Source of the DNA: an uncultured Pseudanabaenaceae cyanobacterium
GTDB taxonomy: Bacteria > Cyanobacteriota > Cyanobacteriia > PCC-9006 > JAAUQQ01
Direction of reading: 5' to 3'
Assembly (NCBI GenBank): GCA_937949725.1
Contig: CALECT010000153.1
Location: 1 to 64,000 of the forward strand
Length of the DNA stretch: 64,000 bases
The notes beneath the pieces were generated by a model. The model saw only the letters and a program-made list of their open reading frames with translations, did no database searches and was not told where the DNA came from. This document shows, piece after piece, positions 38,037-48,056 of this stretch. The position numbers and the translations under genes were made by a program. Position 1 is the first letter of the stretch, and each line of letters begins with the position of its first letter.

Positions 38037-39647
38037 CTAATTTCGATGTTCCGAAAATTGAGTGGCAAAGTTCTTGGCTCGATGGGGAGAGAGCGATCGC
38101 GCCTTCAAGATTGCCGCCACCAAGCAGGCATAGGACAAAATCCCCACCGCAGCTAACAAGAAAGCGCTATAGCTCCCCATCACATTCCACAACGCATGGA
38201 GCAGCGACGCGGTTCCATAACCCACGCCCAAGATCAACCAGCGCCGCTGGGGCACCATCACGCTAAGGCCAATGAAATAGCCGAAATAACCGCTATAGGC
38301 AATGTGGCCCGCCACAGAGCCCAACAACCGAGGAATCAGCAACTGCAAGCCCGCCAGTTGCCCCGCATCCACATCACTGCCCAAACTCATCTGGGTCATA
38401 TAGGGAACGTACTGGCCCAGAGTTTCCAGCAGGGTAAAGCCCACCGCCGAAGCCGCTCCCAGCAAAATACCGTCTAAAGGCTCCCAGATGCCGAGGCGAT
38501 CGCGCCAGGGGTGCTCCAGATAGCGCGCCAGCCCTGCCAAAATCGCCAGGGGCAAGACCTTAAGCAATTCCTCCATGAGTCCCGCCCCCACCAACATGCG
38601 CGTAAACAATAGGGGAATGGGTAACTGCTCATCCACCGTGGGAATGGCCCCCGGCAAAATATCCCGAAACAACCACATCGAGAGGTTCAGCAAGGGTGTC
38701 GATAGTAGGGCCACCGTCAGCCCCGCCGTCAGTAGCGGTAGCCACCAGGGCTTGGCTTTCCCACAGAGACGGTAGACGAAATAATAAGCCCCGAAGCTAA
38801 GGTAGGAAGCCAAAAGGCCATTGAACCACTGGGGCTGGCCCACGGTGAGAAACAGCGAGACTACCACTGCTACGGTGACAATGCCGGGAATCAGATAAGC
38901 CTTCTGGGTCAGATCTGAACCTGTAGAAATCAGGGGAAAGAGCTGGCTAATGGTGACGGGTTGCCCAGACTCTGAGCCTGCAGAATCTGGAGAAGCTGGG
39001 GTTGAAGAGACTTGGTATTCAAATGAAAATGTTGGGCCAGACTGACCCAGCTGGAGGCGATCTCCCACTTCCAAGAGTTGACAGCCCCACAGGCGCTGAC
39101 CATTCACATAGGTGCCATTAGCACTGCCAAGGTCACACAACTGCCAACGCATCGGTCCAGCGATAGCTCCGCTCTTCTGACCTCTTCCAGTCCTCTCGAA
39201 TCCCGCCGGGCTCAAGCCCACCTGCTCAACCAACAGCGTTGAACCCTGGCCCCCATCAGAGCCAGGCGGTTCCAATTGTTCTGTAAGATTTGTCGCCATG
39301 GCCGGAAGGGCCCGAACCACAGCATGTTCACGGGAAACAACGGGATATTGCTCCGCATCAATGACAATGGCGCAGCGCGGGTCTCGCCCAAGAACCATGG
39401 GCTCTCCCGGCGAGAGTAAATGCCAGCGGTCAAACAAGCCCGAGGCATGACCATCACGACTGTCCCTGGGCTGCCCCGCAGATCCCACCGCTGACTTTCG
39501 CGAAGCGACGGATCTAGGCGAGACTTTACCTCGTCCAACCGGATAAACATCAGAACGCTCAGGCTGAGCAAGCTCTCCCCCTACAGCCAAGGAATTCTGA
39601 CTGGAGGCCAATTGTTTAAGAAAAGCCTGGGACATCGGGGCATTCAA
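38037..39647 (-). CDS. FHA domain fused to PrsW-type intramembrane protease
   Basis: FHA: MVLGRDPRCAIVIDAEQYPVVSREHAVV...LCDLGSANGTYVNGQRL; PrsW: GLMEELLKVLPLAILAG...LGAASAVGFTLLETL...GHIAYSGYFGYFIG...LLHALWNVMG. Confidence 0.88.
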   Translation of the reverse strand: MNAPMSQAFLKQLASSQNSLAVGGELAQPERSDVYPVGRGKVSPRSVASRKSAVGSAGQPRDSRDGHASGLFDRWHLLSPGEPMVLGRDPRCAIVIDAEQYPVVSREHAVVRALPAMATNLTEQLEPPGSDGGQGSTLLVEQVGLSPAGFERTGRGQKSGAIAGPMRWQLCDLGSANGTYVNGQRLWGCQLLEVGDRLQLGQSGPTFSFEYQVSSTPASPDSAGSESGQPVTISQLFPLISTGSDLTQKAYLIPGIVTVAVVVSLFLTVGQPQWFNGLLASYLSFGAYYFVYRLCGKAKPWWLPLLTAGLTVALLSTPLLNLSMWLFRDILPGAIPTVDEQLPIPLLFTRMLVGAGLMEELLKVLPLAILAGLARYLEHPWRDRLGIWEPLDGILLGAASAVGFTLLETLGQYVPYMTQMSLGSDVDAGQLAGLQLLIPRLLGSVAGHIAYSGYFGYFIGLSVMVPQRRWLILGVGYGTASLLHALWNVMGSYSAFLLAAVGILSYACLVAAILKARSLSPHRAKNFATQFSEHRN

Positions 39648-39744
39648 GGGAATAAGCCTGTCTCCTGGAGTAAAAACTGAAAGGTCTTAGAACAACATTC
39701 AATCAAAGTGACTAAGACCCGAGGAATGTCACCCTTAGAACGAC

Positions 39745-39948
39745 CTAAGCGACATCATCCGTATCGGCAGACTTGACAGCTCCAAAGAAGCTCAGCGCTG
39801 CCATAGGCAAGCTCAAAGCCAAAATAACCGTAGTTACAGTACCACCCAATTCAGGGTCACCCGAGGTCAATTCAAACACCGAGCCCACCGCCGCGATCGC
39901 AGCGATACAGGAGAGCCCGAGAAACAACATACTTTTTGGCGTTGCCAT
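39745..39948 (-). CDS. Small two-TM protein, 67 aa
   Basis: MATPKSMLFLGLSCIAAIAAVGSVFELTSGDPELGGTVTTVILALSLPMAALSFFGAVKSADTDDVA. Confidence 0.6.
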   Translation of the reverse strand: MATPKSMLFLGLSCIAAIAAVGSVFELTSGDPELGGTVTTVILALSLPMAALSFFGAVKSADTDDVA

Positions 39949-40068
39949 GGAGGGCTCCTAGAGGATATTCAAACTCCTCTCCATTGAAAGCGGCGATCTG
40001 CCTCCAGGGCAAGCTTTCCGCCCAAAGACTGCAAAATGGCTGAGAACCATGAGTGCCGTTTGGAACCC

Positions 40069-40102
40069 ACAAAGCCACGATCCAGTCAGATCGTGGCTTT
40101 GT
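40069..40102 (-). terminator. Terminator-like hairpin downstream of def
   Basis: Perfect 14-bp stem acaaagccacgatc/gatcgtggctttgt. Confidence 0.7.
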
Positions 40103-40133
40103 TATCGCCATATTGAGTCAGTCGAGGTAGACC

Positions 40134-40697
40134 TTAGACCAAGGACTTAACATCACCCACTTTGAAGCCCTGCTTCTTGAGTTCCTGGGTCAGGGCGACC
40201 TTATTCGCCACACGGTCCACAAACAGGACGCCATTCAAGTGGTCCATCTCATGCTGAATCACTCGCGCCAAGATGTCATTTACCTTGAGCTTGCGAGGAC
40301 GACCGGTCTCATCCTTAAATGCAACTTCAATCGCCTCGGGTCGCTTCACGTCTAAAAACACACCGGGAATGCTCAAGCAACCTTCTTGGTCCAAAGCCAG
40401 TTCCTTGCTAAAGCTCTTGATCACGGGATTCACCATGACCAAAGGCTTATTTGAAGCCTCTTCGGGGTCAATGTCGATGACTAGCAGTTGCTTATTCAAG
40501 CCAATCTGAGGCGCAGCGAGGCCAATGCCGTCTTCGCTGTACATCGTCTGGAGCATCTCGCGGATCAGCGTCCGCAAGCTGTCATCGACCTTTGAGACCC
40601 GCTTGGCTGGCTGACGCAGCACGCGATCGCCCATGTGGTGCACCTCAAGGGGGGGCGTCTTCAGCTTTGTCTTTTCAACCAGAATTTGGGGTGCCAT
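40134..40697 (-). CDS. def: Peptide deformylase
   Basis: GIGLAAPQIG; EGCLSIPG; QHEMDHLNGVLFVDR. Confidence 0.97.
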   Translation of the reverse strand: MAPQILVEKTKLKTPPLEVHHMGDRVLRQPAKRVSKVDDSLRTLIREMLQTMYSEDGIGLAAPQIGLNKQLLVIDIDPEEASNKPLVMVNPVIKSFSKELALDQEGCLSIPGVFLDVKRPEAIEVAFKDETGRPRKLKVNDILARVIQHEMDHLNGVLFVDRVANKVALTQELKKQGFKVGDVKSLV

Positions 40698-40932
40698 AGG
40701 TCAGGATTGGAAGTCGCGAGCTAGGCCTCTGTGACGGACGCCGTAGCTTAATTAATCTCCATACTAGCAAGCAAGTAGGGGCTTCCTGAGACTTCTATGG
40801 AGAAAAACAGTACGGATTTCCTGGCATACAGAGGCGTCCCTGGTGAAGCCTTTACACTCTTCTCAAGCAACTCTCCCTAGAGAAATTTGCTGCCCCTCGG
40901 TTCAGTCACAGTTCATCATTACTCACCAACCG

Positions 40933-42690
40933 TCAGGAGCGAGAGACATGCCAATAGGCATCATTAAACGGCTCAACCTCATACTGCTGCTGCATCTGTT
41001 CCAGCAACTCTGTCGTGGGGGCATAGAGATAAAAGTCCCGATACTCTTCGGGAACTTGAGGTGGCTCCTGAGCCTTCACCAATAGCCATTGAGCATCATC
41101 AGGCAAGGCATGGCTGGCCGCCATGGCATAGACAAAGAAAGCATCACTGACAAAGAGGGGAGGCTGGGCTGGGCTAGCAATTCCACGACCTCCAGTTCCA
41201 GCAGTATCGCTCTCAACCAGACTCGCTTGGCGCTGCTCATGGACAAGCACCAAAGCGGGCAAGTCCAAATTGGCATTGGCAGCTGACTTAGACCACCAAT
41301 CCCAGCTCATCACCATTACTCCATTAGATAGAAGCCCCATGGTCAGGAGTCCCGTCAACAAGATTTGGCCCCAACATCGGGGTCCGCTGACTAACCAGCG
41401 CGTTAACACAAAAGCCATGATCAGCTGAAGGCTCACCACCGCCGGAAGCCAATTGCCAAAGGCAATAGTCTGCTGCCCCCCCCTGATGAGGTCCGACAGC
41501 ATCAACACTGCTGCCGTCGCTCCCACCATGGCCAGGAGCAGTTGCTTCGCGGGGGCCTCAGCTCGCAAGGCAAAGCGCCAGAGAGCGATCGCCATCCAAA
41601 CCAAGTTAGTCCCCAGCAACAAAGCCAGCCCAATGAGTCCTAACCGAGATCCCGACCCATCCCAATTAAAGTCCAGCACAGTCAAGTTCCAGGCTTTCAC
41701 CCAGGCCTTCATCAGCCCCAAACTAAAGCTGCTTTGAGCCACCACTGCCGCTGTTTCAGGCTGCTGAGAATACTCAAAATGCACCAGGGTAAAAATAATC
41801 CAGGGCAAAAACAGAAGGGCACCAATCAAACTCGCACCGAGATAACGGCGCAATGCCCCCCGCCTCAAACTGCTGCTCCACTGGCCCCATTCTCGCCAGG
41901 CTATGCAGAGCCCATGGGCAATGATCACCAGCCCATGCAGCAAATGACAATACAGTCCCATCGCAAAGGTCAAACTGTAGAGCGCCCAAGCTCCAACCGT
42001 TTGCTGACGCAATGCCCGAACTAAAGTCGCGGAAGACAAAACAATTAGCAGCGTCCAAAGGCTGTAGGGTCTGGCCTCCTGGGCATAAAGCAAGTGAAAA
42101 GGTGATTGGGCCACGAGAGCCATAGCAACCCCACCCACCCAAGTACCAGGGAAGAGTTCTCGACAAAGCCAATACACCGCCGGAATCAACAGGACACTCA
42201 ACGCGACTGAAAACAGACGCAGACTCGTAACCGTTTGGCCAAACAGACCCACCCAGCCCCGCAACATCAAGAAATAGGGCGGCGGCGATTCAGGCGCAAC
42301 GAGGGCAATCTGCCTAAGCGTATCCAGGACGCCCCGCTCATTATTAGGAAATTGAAACCGCTGTAGCTCTGCATTAGCGATGACCTTGCCGGTGACGAGC
42401 TGCTTCGCCGCATCGCGATCGCCATACCCCGACAGATGAAAAGCCGTAAAACCTTCCTCCAGCCCAAAAGCCTTGTGGGAGACATTGGTAAACCGCAAAA
42501 CAACGCCCAGCACAATGGCCACAATGACAAGACCTCTCAGCCAGCGAGGCATGGGCCTATAGGCTCGGAGCAAATCGTTAGCGGGAGTCGGCATGACATC
42601 AGCGGAGGCAACGGTGGGGATGAACCAGAACAGTTCCTGGGCAGACAAAAATTGGAGCCCTGGAATGGTTTCGGCCCAACTCCCATTCAA
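40933..42690 (-). CDS. GT39/PMT-like membrane glycosyltransferase
   Basis: Multi-TM; SPPPYFLMLRGWVGLFGQTVTSLRLFSVALSVLLIPAVYWLCRELF; start may be internal ATG at 42594. Confidence 0.82.
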   Translation of the reverse strand: MNGSWAETIPGLQFLSAQELFWFIPTVASADVMPTPANDLLRAYRPMPRWLRGLVIVAIVLGVVLRFTNVSHKAFGLEEGFTAFHLSGYGDRDAAKQLVTGKVIANAELQRFQFPNNERGVLDTLRQIALVAPESPPPYFLMLRGWVGLFGQTVTSLRLFSVALSVLLIPAVYWLCRELFPGTWVGGVAMALVAQSPFHLLYAQEARPYSLWTLLIVLSSATLVRALRQQTVGAWALYSLTFAMGLYCHLLHGLVIIAHGLCIAWREWGQWSSSLRRGALRRYLGASLIGALLFLPWIIFTLVHFEYSQQPETAAVVAQSSFSLGLMKAWVKAWNLTVLDFNWDGSGSRLGLIGLALLLGTNLVWMAIALWRFALRAEAPAKQLLLAMVGATAAVLMLSDLIRGGQQTIAFGNWLPAVVSLQLIMAFVLTRWLVSGPRCWGQILLTGLLTMGLLSNGVMVMSWDWWSKSAANANLDLPALVLVHEQRQASLVESDTAGTGGRGIASPAQPPLFVSDAFFVYAMAASHALPDDAQWLLVKAQEPPQVPEEYRDFYLYAPTTELLEQMQQQYEVEPFNDAYWHVSRS

Positions 42691-43796
42691 CCAGTAGCCC
42701 CGCCCGCAGAAGGTAGGTCGGGATTAGCTTGCGGCGCGAGTCCTTTTAGATCTGAGCGTGAAAGTCCTAGATGCAATGCCAGCAGCAATCCCAGCAACGG
42801 TGCCAGCACGTACATGACGAGACGTAGCAATAGAGCAGCGGCGATCGCCTCCGCTCCAGCCACCTGATAAAGGTTGAGCCCAAACCGCACTGCCGCCTCA
42901 AAAGGCCCCACAAACCCTGGCGAGGAAGGCAGAGCGATGGCAAACGCCGCCAAACTCTGGGTAATCAGCGAGCCAATCCAACCCGGTGCGGTAATGCCGA
43001 GCGCGAGGAGCACGGCCCAGTAGGTTATGCCATTCACCGCCCAGGACAAAAACGTTACCCCCAAGGCGATCAAAAACTGACCGGGTTGACGAAAGATACT
43101 CAGACCAGACAGCAAGCCAACGAGTCGATGCTCCACTGGGTTACGCCAGCGCCCTAAACCCACTTTCTGCATGGCCTTCCCAACAAAACTTGTAATTGTT
43201 CGGGGATAGCGAGCCAGCAGCCAAAACAGCGCACAGCTCATGCCAATCACAGCGCCCAAAAGCCCCAGCGGTAAATTGGCGGAGAGCTGGGGCTGCTGAG
43301 AAAGTAGTGCTAGGAGGATCACAAACACCACCAGCACATCCATAAGCTTCTCGCCCAGGACACTGCCTAGAGCAGGCTCCAATGGCACTTTGGCCCAGCG
43401 ATTGAGCAAGACGGCTCGGACAACCTCGCCAGCCGAAGCGGGCAGAACGCTATTGGTGGCATAGCCGACAAAAAAGGCATTGAAGCGATCGCGCCATCGT
43501 CCCGGTCCACATTGCGCCGCCAGCAACAGCCCCCAACGCCAGGCCCGCAGGGCAAACATAGCGATATAGGCCCCCAGGGCCACCACCAGCCAGCCATAGT
43601 TGGCCCGGCTCAAAACTTCACCCAACGCGGGCAAAGAAAGATCCCGCAGAGACCAGGCCAAAAGACCGACCGTGACCGCACCGCAAAGCAACCCATACAA
43701 AACCTTGCGCCAAGCTGGCATGGTCTTCCTGCGCGGAGCAGTAGCTTGGGAAAACTCAGCCCCAGCGGCCGATTCATCACGTTCTAAGCGCGCCAT
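42687..43796 (-). CDS. UPF0104/lysylphosphatidylglycerol synthase TM-region family (flippase-like) protein
   Basis: ANYGWLVVALGAYIAMFALRAWRWGLLL...FNAFFVGYATNSVLPASAGEVVRAVLL...LPSSPGFVGPFEAAVRFGL. Confidence 0.85.
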   Translation of the reverse strand: MARLERDESAAGAEFSQATAPRRKTMPAWRKVLYGLLCGAVTVGLLAWSLRDLSLPALGEVLSRANYGWLVVALGAYIAMFALRAWRWGLLLAAQCGPGRWRDRFNAFFVGYATNSVLPASAGEVVRAVLLNRWAKVPLEPALGSVLGEKLMDVLVVFVILLALLSQQPQLSANLPLGLLGAVIGMSCALFWLLARYPRTITSFVGKAMQKVGLGRWRNPVEHRLVGLLSGLSIFRQPGQFLIALGVTFLSWAVNGITYWAVLLALGITAPGWIGSLITQSLAAFAIALPSSPGFVGPFEAAVRFGLNLYQVAGAEAIAAALLLRLVMYVLAPLLGLLLALHLGLSRSDLKGLAPQANPDLPSAGGATG

Positions 43797-44851
43797 GCTG
43801 CGGCCTCCTGGGGAGCGTAACGCTGACGGGGCTCATGGCGGGGAAGCCTTGCAGCTCCAACCTGCTGGGCATGTTTACCCATGGGCAGCACCTCAAATTG
43901 GCGATTGAGCATGTCGATCGCCTTGCCCAGGGTGTTGAGCTTCTTGTCACTGGTCAGGCTCATGCCAGGAAAGAAGGCCAGCTCTGGCACATCCTCTTTG
44001 CCGAGGAAGTCCAAGGGATGGAGCAGGAGGGAGGGCTGGGTGCGGGTGAGTCGGCAGAGCAATAAAGCAATGCGGAAATAGAGCAGGGCGATCGCCGGGG
44101 AAAACACACTCAAATACAGCACGTAGCTGAAGTGGATGGGAATCTTGAAAATCGGCATCGTCGTTACGGGAATCTCAACCAATTCCTTACCCTGCTCCGC
44201 GACACCATCCATCCGCCAGCGGTAGGGCTTCAGGGGCTGGAAGCCATCCTTAAAGCCTCCAAACAACGCCTTGCGCTTCTGTCGCTCAGCTTTGCTCAAA
44301 TTGGCCGTGGCAAAGTAATAGGCCCGAGCCAAAGGCCCCAGGTAAGTGGGAAATGTAGAGGCGTCGTACTGATAGCCGCGCCGCGCCAGAACCTTGAGCA
44401 CGTTAGGGGAAAAGCTAAAGCCCGGCCCCCGAAATCCGATGGGCCTGCGCCCCGTCACTTTTTGAATGTGTGACTCAGCTAGGGCAATCTCCTGCTCAAT
44501 TTCATCCTCGGTGTAGAGATGCAGCCAGGACTCATGGTGGAAGGAATGGTTACCTACTTCATGACCCGCCGCCCCAATCCCTGCCAAGGCCTTGTGGTTT
44601 TTCTCCAGGGCAGCATCCTGGCCCACAATAAAGAATGTGATCTGCAGATGACGCTTCCAGAGGAAATCTAAAGCTCGGGGCACCACCACATCAAGATAGG
44701 AGGGGTGACTCTCCCAGCCGGGGTCACCGTGGATTTTCATGTAAGACCACTGATTATCAAGGTCAAGGGACAGGCTAGCGATGGGCTTTTTACGAGACAT
44801 TTTTTTGACAGATTGGATTGTTGAAGAAGGCTCTGGGGAAACGGGCGACAT
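43784..44851 (-). CDS. Polysaccharide deacetylase (NodB-like) family protein
   Basis: SLSLDLDNQW; TFFIVGQDAALEKNHKALAGIGAAGHEVGNHSFHHESW; GFRGPGFSFS. Confidence 0.9.
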   Translation of the reverse strand: MSPVSPEPSSTIQSVKKMSRKKPIASLSLDLDNQWSYMKIHGDPGWESHPSYLDVVVPRALDFLWKRHLQITFFIVGQDAALEKNHKALAGIGAAGHEVGNHSFHHESWLHLYTEDEIEQEIALAESHIQKVTGRRPIGFRGPGFSFSPNVLKVLARRGYQYDASTFPTYLGPLARAYYFATANLSKAERQKRKALFGGFKDGFQPLKPYRWRMDGVAEQGKELVEIPVTTMPIFKIPIHFSYVLYLSVFSPAIALLYFRIALLLCRLTRTQPSLLLHPLDFLGKEDVPELAFFPGMSLTSDKKLNTLGKAIDMLNRQFEVLPMGKHAQQVGAARLPRHEPRQRYAPQEAAAWRA

Positions 44852-44914
44852 GGGAAGGAATTGGAGTAAGGTTTGCGAAACAAAAGTGTTTACGTCGACT
44901 GCAGAAATAGAGCT

Positions 44915-46639
44915 CTAGCAAGGCGGCAAGGACGGGCTCGCTTTGGGGGAATGACGTCCTGAAGCTTGGGAAGAAAGGCTGTACCACTTGCCGCGATGAT
45001 GATTGTTAACAACGGTGTAGTGGGCTTCAATGAAAGCGAGGGTTTGGGGCGATCGCGCTTCCATCAGCTCGCTATCCCATGGCGTCACAAACACATAGCG
45101 AGGTTGGGTCTGCTCAAGTTGCACGATCAACGCCTCCCACTGCTCTGGTAGAAAGTATTCCAATGCCCAGCCGTTGAGAGCCGTCGCCTGGCGTCGCTCC
45201 GCGAACAAATAGATCAGTGGATTGCCAATGACATAAATTTGTTCGGCTGTGTTGAAGCCTTCAGCACTAGCACAGCTTTTACCGGGAGGACCTTCTTCCA
45301 CCGTTGGAGCATCACGAGGCATTAAATTGGCAGTGGCTTGGGCGACTTGATATTCATCATTGGCGCTATACAAATGGCCCACAACATTATTTGGACTGAC
45401 ACCTCTAATTTCTTGGCTGAGCCAGAGCGATTTGCGGGCGAGCAATTGCAAGGGTATGCAAAATAGAGCGACGAGAGACAGACAGACCAGAGGCCTGCTC
45501 CAATGTCGCGATTTTTTTTGTGAATGCCACTGATTCCAGAACCAGCCCATTTCATCCAGGCCAAAGACTGCAAGCAGTCCCAGAGGCACTAGCAATAGCA
45601 AATAGTAATAGTTCCACCAAGCCTGCTTTTGCAGCAGCACGACAGCAAAGCCTGATAAACACCAGGACAACAGTGCCAGGACAATGGGATTGCGACCTCG
45701 AGGCAGATTTTTGAATAGTCCCCAACTGGCTAGCAAGAGTAGTGGAAAGAAACGACTGCGAAACCAAGCGAGGCCGTTTAAGAGCTGAATGAGCTCCGCC
45801 TGGGGAATTTCAGAAACGATCCGAGGAGGAAGGACGATGAAGGTTTCCCAAGCAACTTGCCCAGCGCCAGTTTGAACAATCGGTATCAGCCCCAAAGCAA
45901 GACTGAAGGCAGCTCCCAAACTCAGGCATAGCGCTGCTTGCACCATGGACTTCAGGGCGGTGAACCAGCGCTTGCTGGGTGCATTAGCCACCCCCCAAAG
46001 CAGAAGTGTTGCCCAGATGGCTGCCAATATAATGGCTAGTACAAATTTGAATAGTAATGCAATGCCACCTGCAGCCCCTGCAGCCCAAAACCAGAGGTTG
46101 AAGAATTGGCTCCTTCTAATTAGCTGGTTGGCATTCAGCATTGCCGTTTTATGCCAATGCTGAATGCCTTTGAGGCAAGCCCAAGTGGCAATAAAAATAG
46201 GGACCCCCACAAGAGACTCGACTTGAGTGAGATGCCAGGTCCCAGTAATACAGTAGTAAAAGCCGATGGTCAGTAAGGGGCTTAGACTGGCGATGCTGCG
46301 ATGTTGAAATTCTCCCTGCAAGCAAATCTGTAATGCGCGAGAGAACGCGAGTAGTATTAGCAACTCAAGGCTGTGAATGCCAATATTAGTGAAACTAAAT
46401 AGCTTCCCGCCTAGGTAATAAAAATAAAAAATGCCGGGTTGTTTCAGATCCCAAAAATCTTGATAAAGTCGTTCTCCCCGATCCATCTCCAAGGCACCCA
46501 GGGTGAAGAAGGCTTGGTCACCTCCGAAGACCACAGGCAAATGCATGAGGCCCAAACCAGCCACGATCAGCAATATGGCCCAGTCCAGCCTTGACCCCAG
46601 TGAGAAATATTTGTTCAGTTGTCTAGAGGAGGTCGCCAT
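44915..46639 (-). CDS. Multi-TM glycosyltransferase (GT39-like)
   Basis: GDQAFFTLGALEMDRGERLYQDFWDLKQPGIFYFYYLGGKLF; many TM segments. Confidence 0.75.
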   Translation of the reverse strand: MATSSRQLNKYFSLGSRLDWAILLIVAGLGLMHLPVVFGGDQAFFTLGALEMDRGERLYQDFWDLKQPGIFYFYYLGGKLFSFTNIGIHSLELLILLAFSRALQICLQGEFQHRSIASLSPLLTIGFYYCITGTWHLTQVESLVGVPIFIATWACLKGIQHWHKTAMLNANQLIRRSQFFNLWFWAAGAAGGIALLFKFVLAIILAAIWATLLLWGVANAPSKRWFTALKSMVQAALCLSLGAAFSLALGLIPIVQTGAGQVAWETFIVLPPRIVSEIPQAELIQLLNGLAWFRSRFFPLLLLASWGLFKNLPRGRNPIVLALLSWCLSGFAVVLLQKQAWWNYYYLLLLVPLGLLAVFGLDEMGWFWNQWHSQKKSRHWSRPLVCLSLVALFCIPLQLLARKSLWLSQEIRGVSPNNVVGHLYSANDEYQVAQATANLMPRDAPTVEEGPPGKSCASAEGFNTAEQIYVIGNPLIYLFAERRQATALNGWALEYFLPEQWEALIVQLEQTQPRYVFVTPWDSELMEARSPQTLAFIEAHYTVVNNHHRGKWYSLSSQASGRHSPKASPSLPPC

Positions 46640-46712
46640 AATGAAATTTTGGATTAAAAAGGAGAACAGGCTCTCTACAAAGCAGTTGTTAAAGCATCTA
46701 GAGTGGATTGGC

Positions 46713-47948
46713 CTAAACTTTGCTGCTACGCCAACCCAGCTTGAGATTCATCCAAAAATTCCACAGGGTGACGCAGGCGATCGCGACTAAGTTGGCGATA
46801 TATCGATTGACCCCAAATTGATTGAACAGCAGATTCAATATCACCAGGTTCAACAGCAGCCCCATCAAACAGATCAGATTGAATTTAAGGAATCGCTTCA
46901 GTCGCTGCGGCCCACTCCTTTGCCCCTGAGCTAGATCACCAAAGGTCCAGCGATCATTCCAAAAAAAGTTATTGGCGATCGCCACTTCACTTGCCAGCAT
47001 TTTGCTGCGGGTTAGTCCCCAAGCCAGGGTTGCAGGATCGCTGAGTAGATAGAAGATCAGCATGTCCACAAAGACACCGCTAAAGCCAACCAGGGCGAAG
47101 CGTAGGAAGCGTCCAGAATTTTTGCGAAGGTTTTGACCTACGCCGCGTCTTTTGCGGCTCATGCGCAAGCGCAGCAAATGGAACAAGTAGTCGATGTAGC
47201 TTGAAGCTGAGACCTTGCTGTCGCCCTGAAATCTTTCCTGGAAGACGTAGCCCACTTCGGTGATGGTTTTAATGGTTCCTCTACTGAGAACCTCTAAGAG
47301 AATTTTGTAACCCAGAGGATTGAGGTTGACATTGGCGATCGCCCGCCGCCGCACAATGAAATAGCCACTCATAGGATCGGATACAGCACCCACGGTTTCT
47401 GGCAATATCATCAGCCCTAAAAGCTGCGCTCCCCGTGACAGAATCCGCCGCATCAAGCTCCATTCGCTGACACCACCACCACTGACATGGCGGCTGGCCA
47501 CAGCAATGTCTCCCCTCTCCTCTTCCAAGCTATCCAGCAGTCGGGATAGCGTTGCGGGGGGATGCTGCAAATCACTATCAATCACGCCAAGCAAAGCCCC
47601 CCGTGACACTTGCCACCCTCGAATGATGGCCGTTGCGAGGCATCGCTCTTGCTGTCGCCTCATAACCAGCAGTTGGGGGTAGGTCCCCATTAATTGCTGT
47701 GCTGCTTCCCAAGTTCCATCGGGACTATTGTCGTCGACAACGATTAGCTCATAGCGATCTAGATATTGACCATTTCCATGGGTGTCTAGATGGTCTACCA
47801 ACTGTTCTACGAGAAGACGAAGATTATGTCGCTCGTTGTAGGTGGGAATGACCAACGAAAGCGCTAGGGGAGGATTGATCGCAGCAGAAATGCACAGAGG
47901 TCCTTGGGGCTCATTTAATAGAGATGAAATTTGTAAGGATTGCGGCAT
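46713..47948 (-). CDS. Glycosyltransferase family 2 (DPM1-like) fused to GtrA-like membrane domain
   Basis: LSLVIPTYNERHNLRLLVEQL...VVDDNSPDGTWEAAQQL...GVIDSDLQHPPATL; C-term FLRFALVGFSGVFVDMLIFYLL...EVAIANNFFWNDRWTFGD. Confidence 0.92.
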   Translation of the reverse strand: MPQSLQISSLLNEPQGPLCISAAINPPLALSLVIPTYNERHNLRLLVEQLVDHLDTHGNGQYLDRYELIVVDDNSPDGTWEAAQQLMGTYPQLLVMRRQQERCLATAIIRGWQVSRGALLGVIDSDLQHPPATLSRLLDSLEEERGDIAVASRHVSGGGVSEWSLMRRILSRGAQLLGLMILPETVGAVSDPMSGYFIVRRRAIANVNLNPLGYKILLEVLSRGTIKTITEVGYVFQERFQGDSKVSASSYIDYLFHLLRLRMSRKRRGVGQNLRKNSGRFLRFALVGFSGVFVDMLIFYLLSDPATLAWGLTRSKMLASEVAIANNFFWNDRWTFGDLAQGQRSGPQRLKRFLKFNLICLMGLLLNLVILNLLFNQFGVNRYIANLVAIACVTLWNFWMNLKLGWRSSKV

Positions 47949-48056
47949 TATCGAGGACAGCGTAGGGCTGCGATTGAGGACATCTAGAACAACCCAAGAA
48001 TTTACTTGGAGAAACTTTAAAAGTTTCAGATTCTGGGTCGAGCTGCTCGCGATGGG

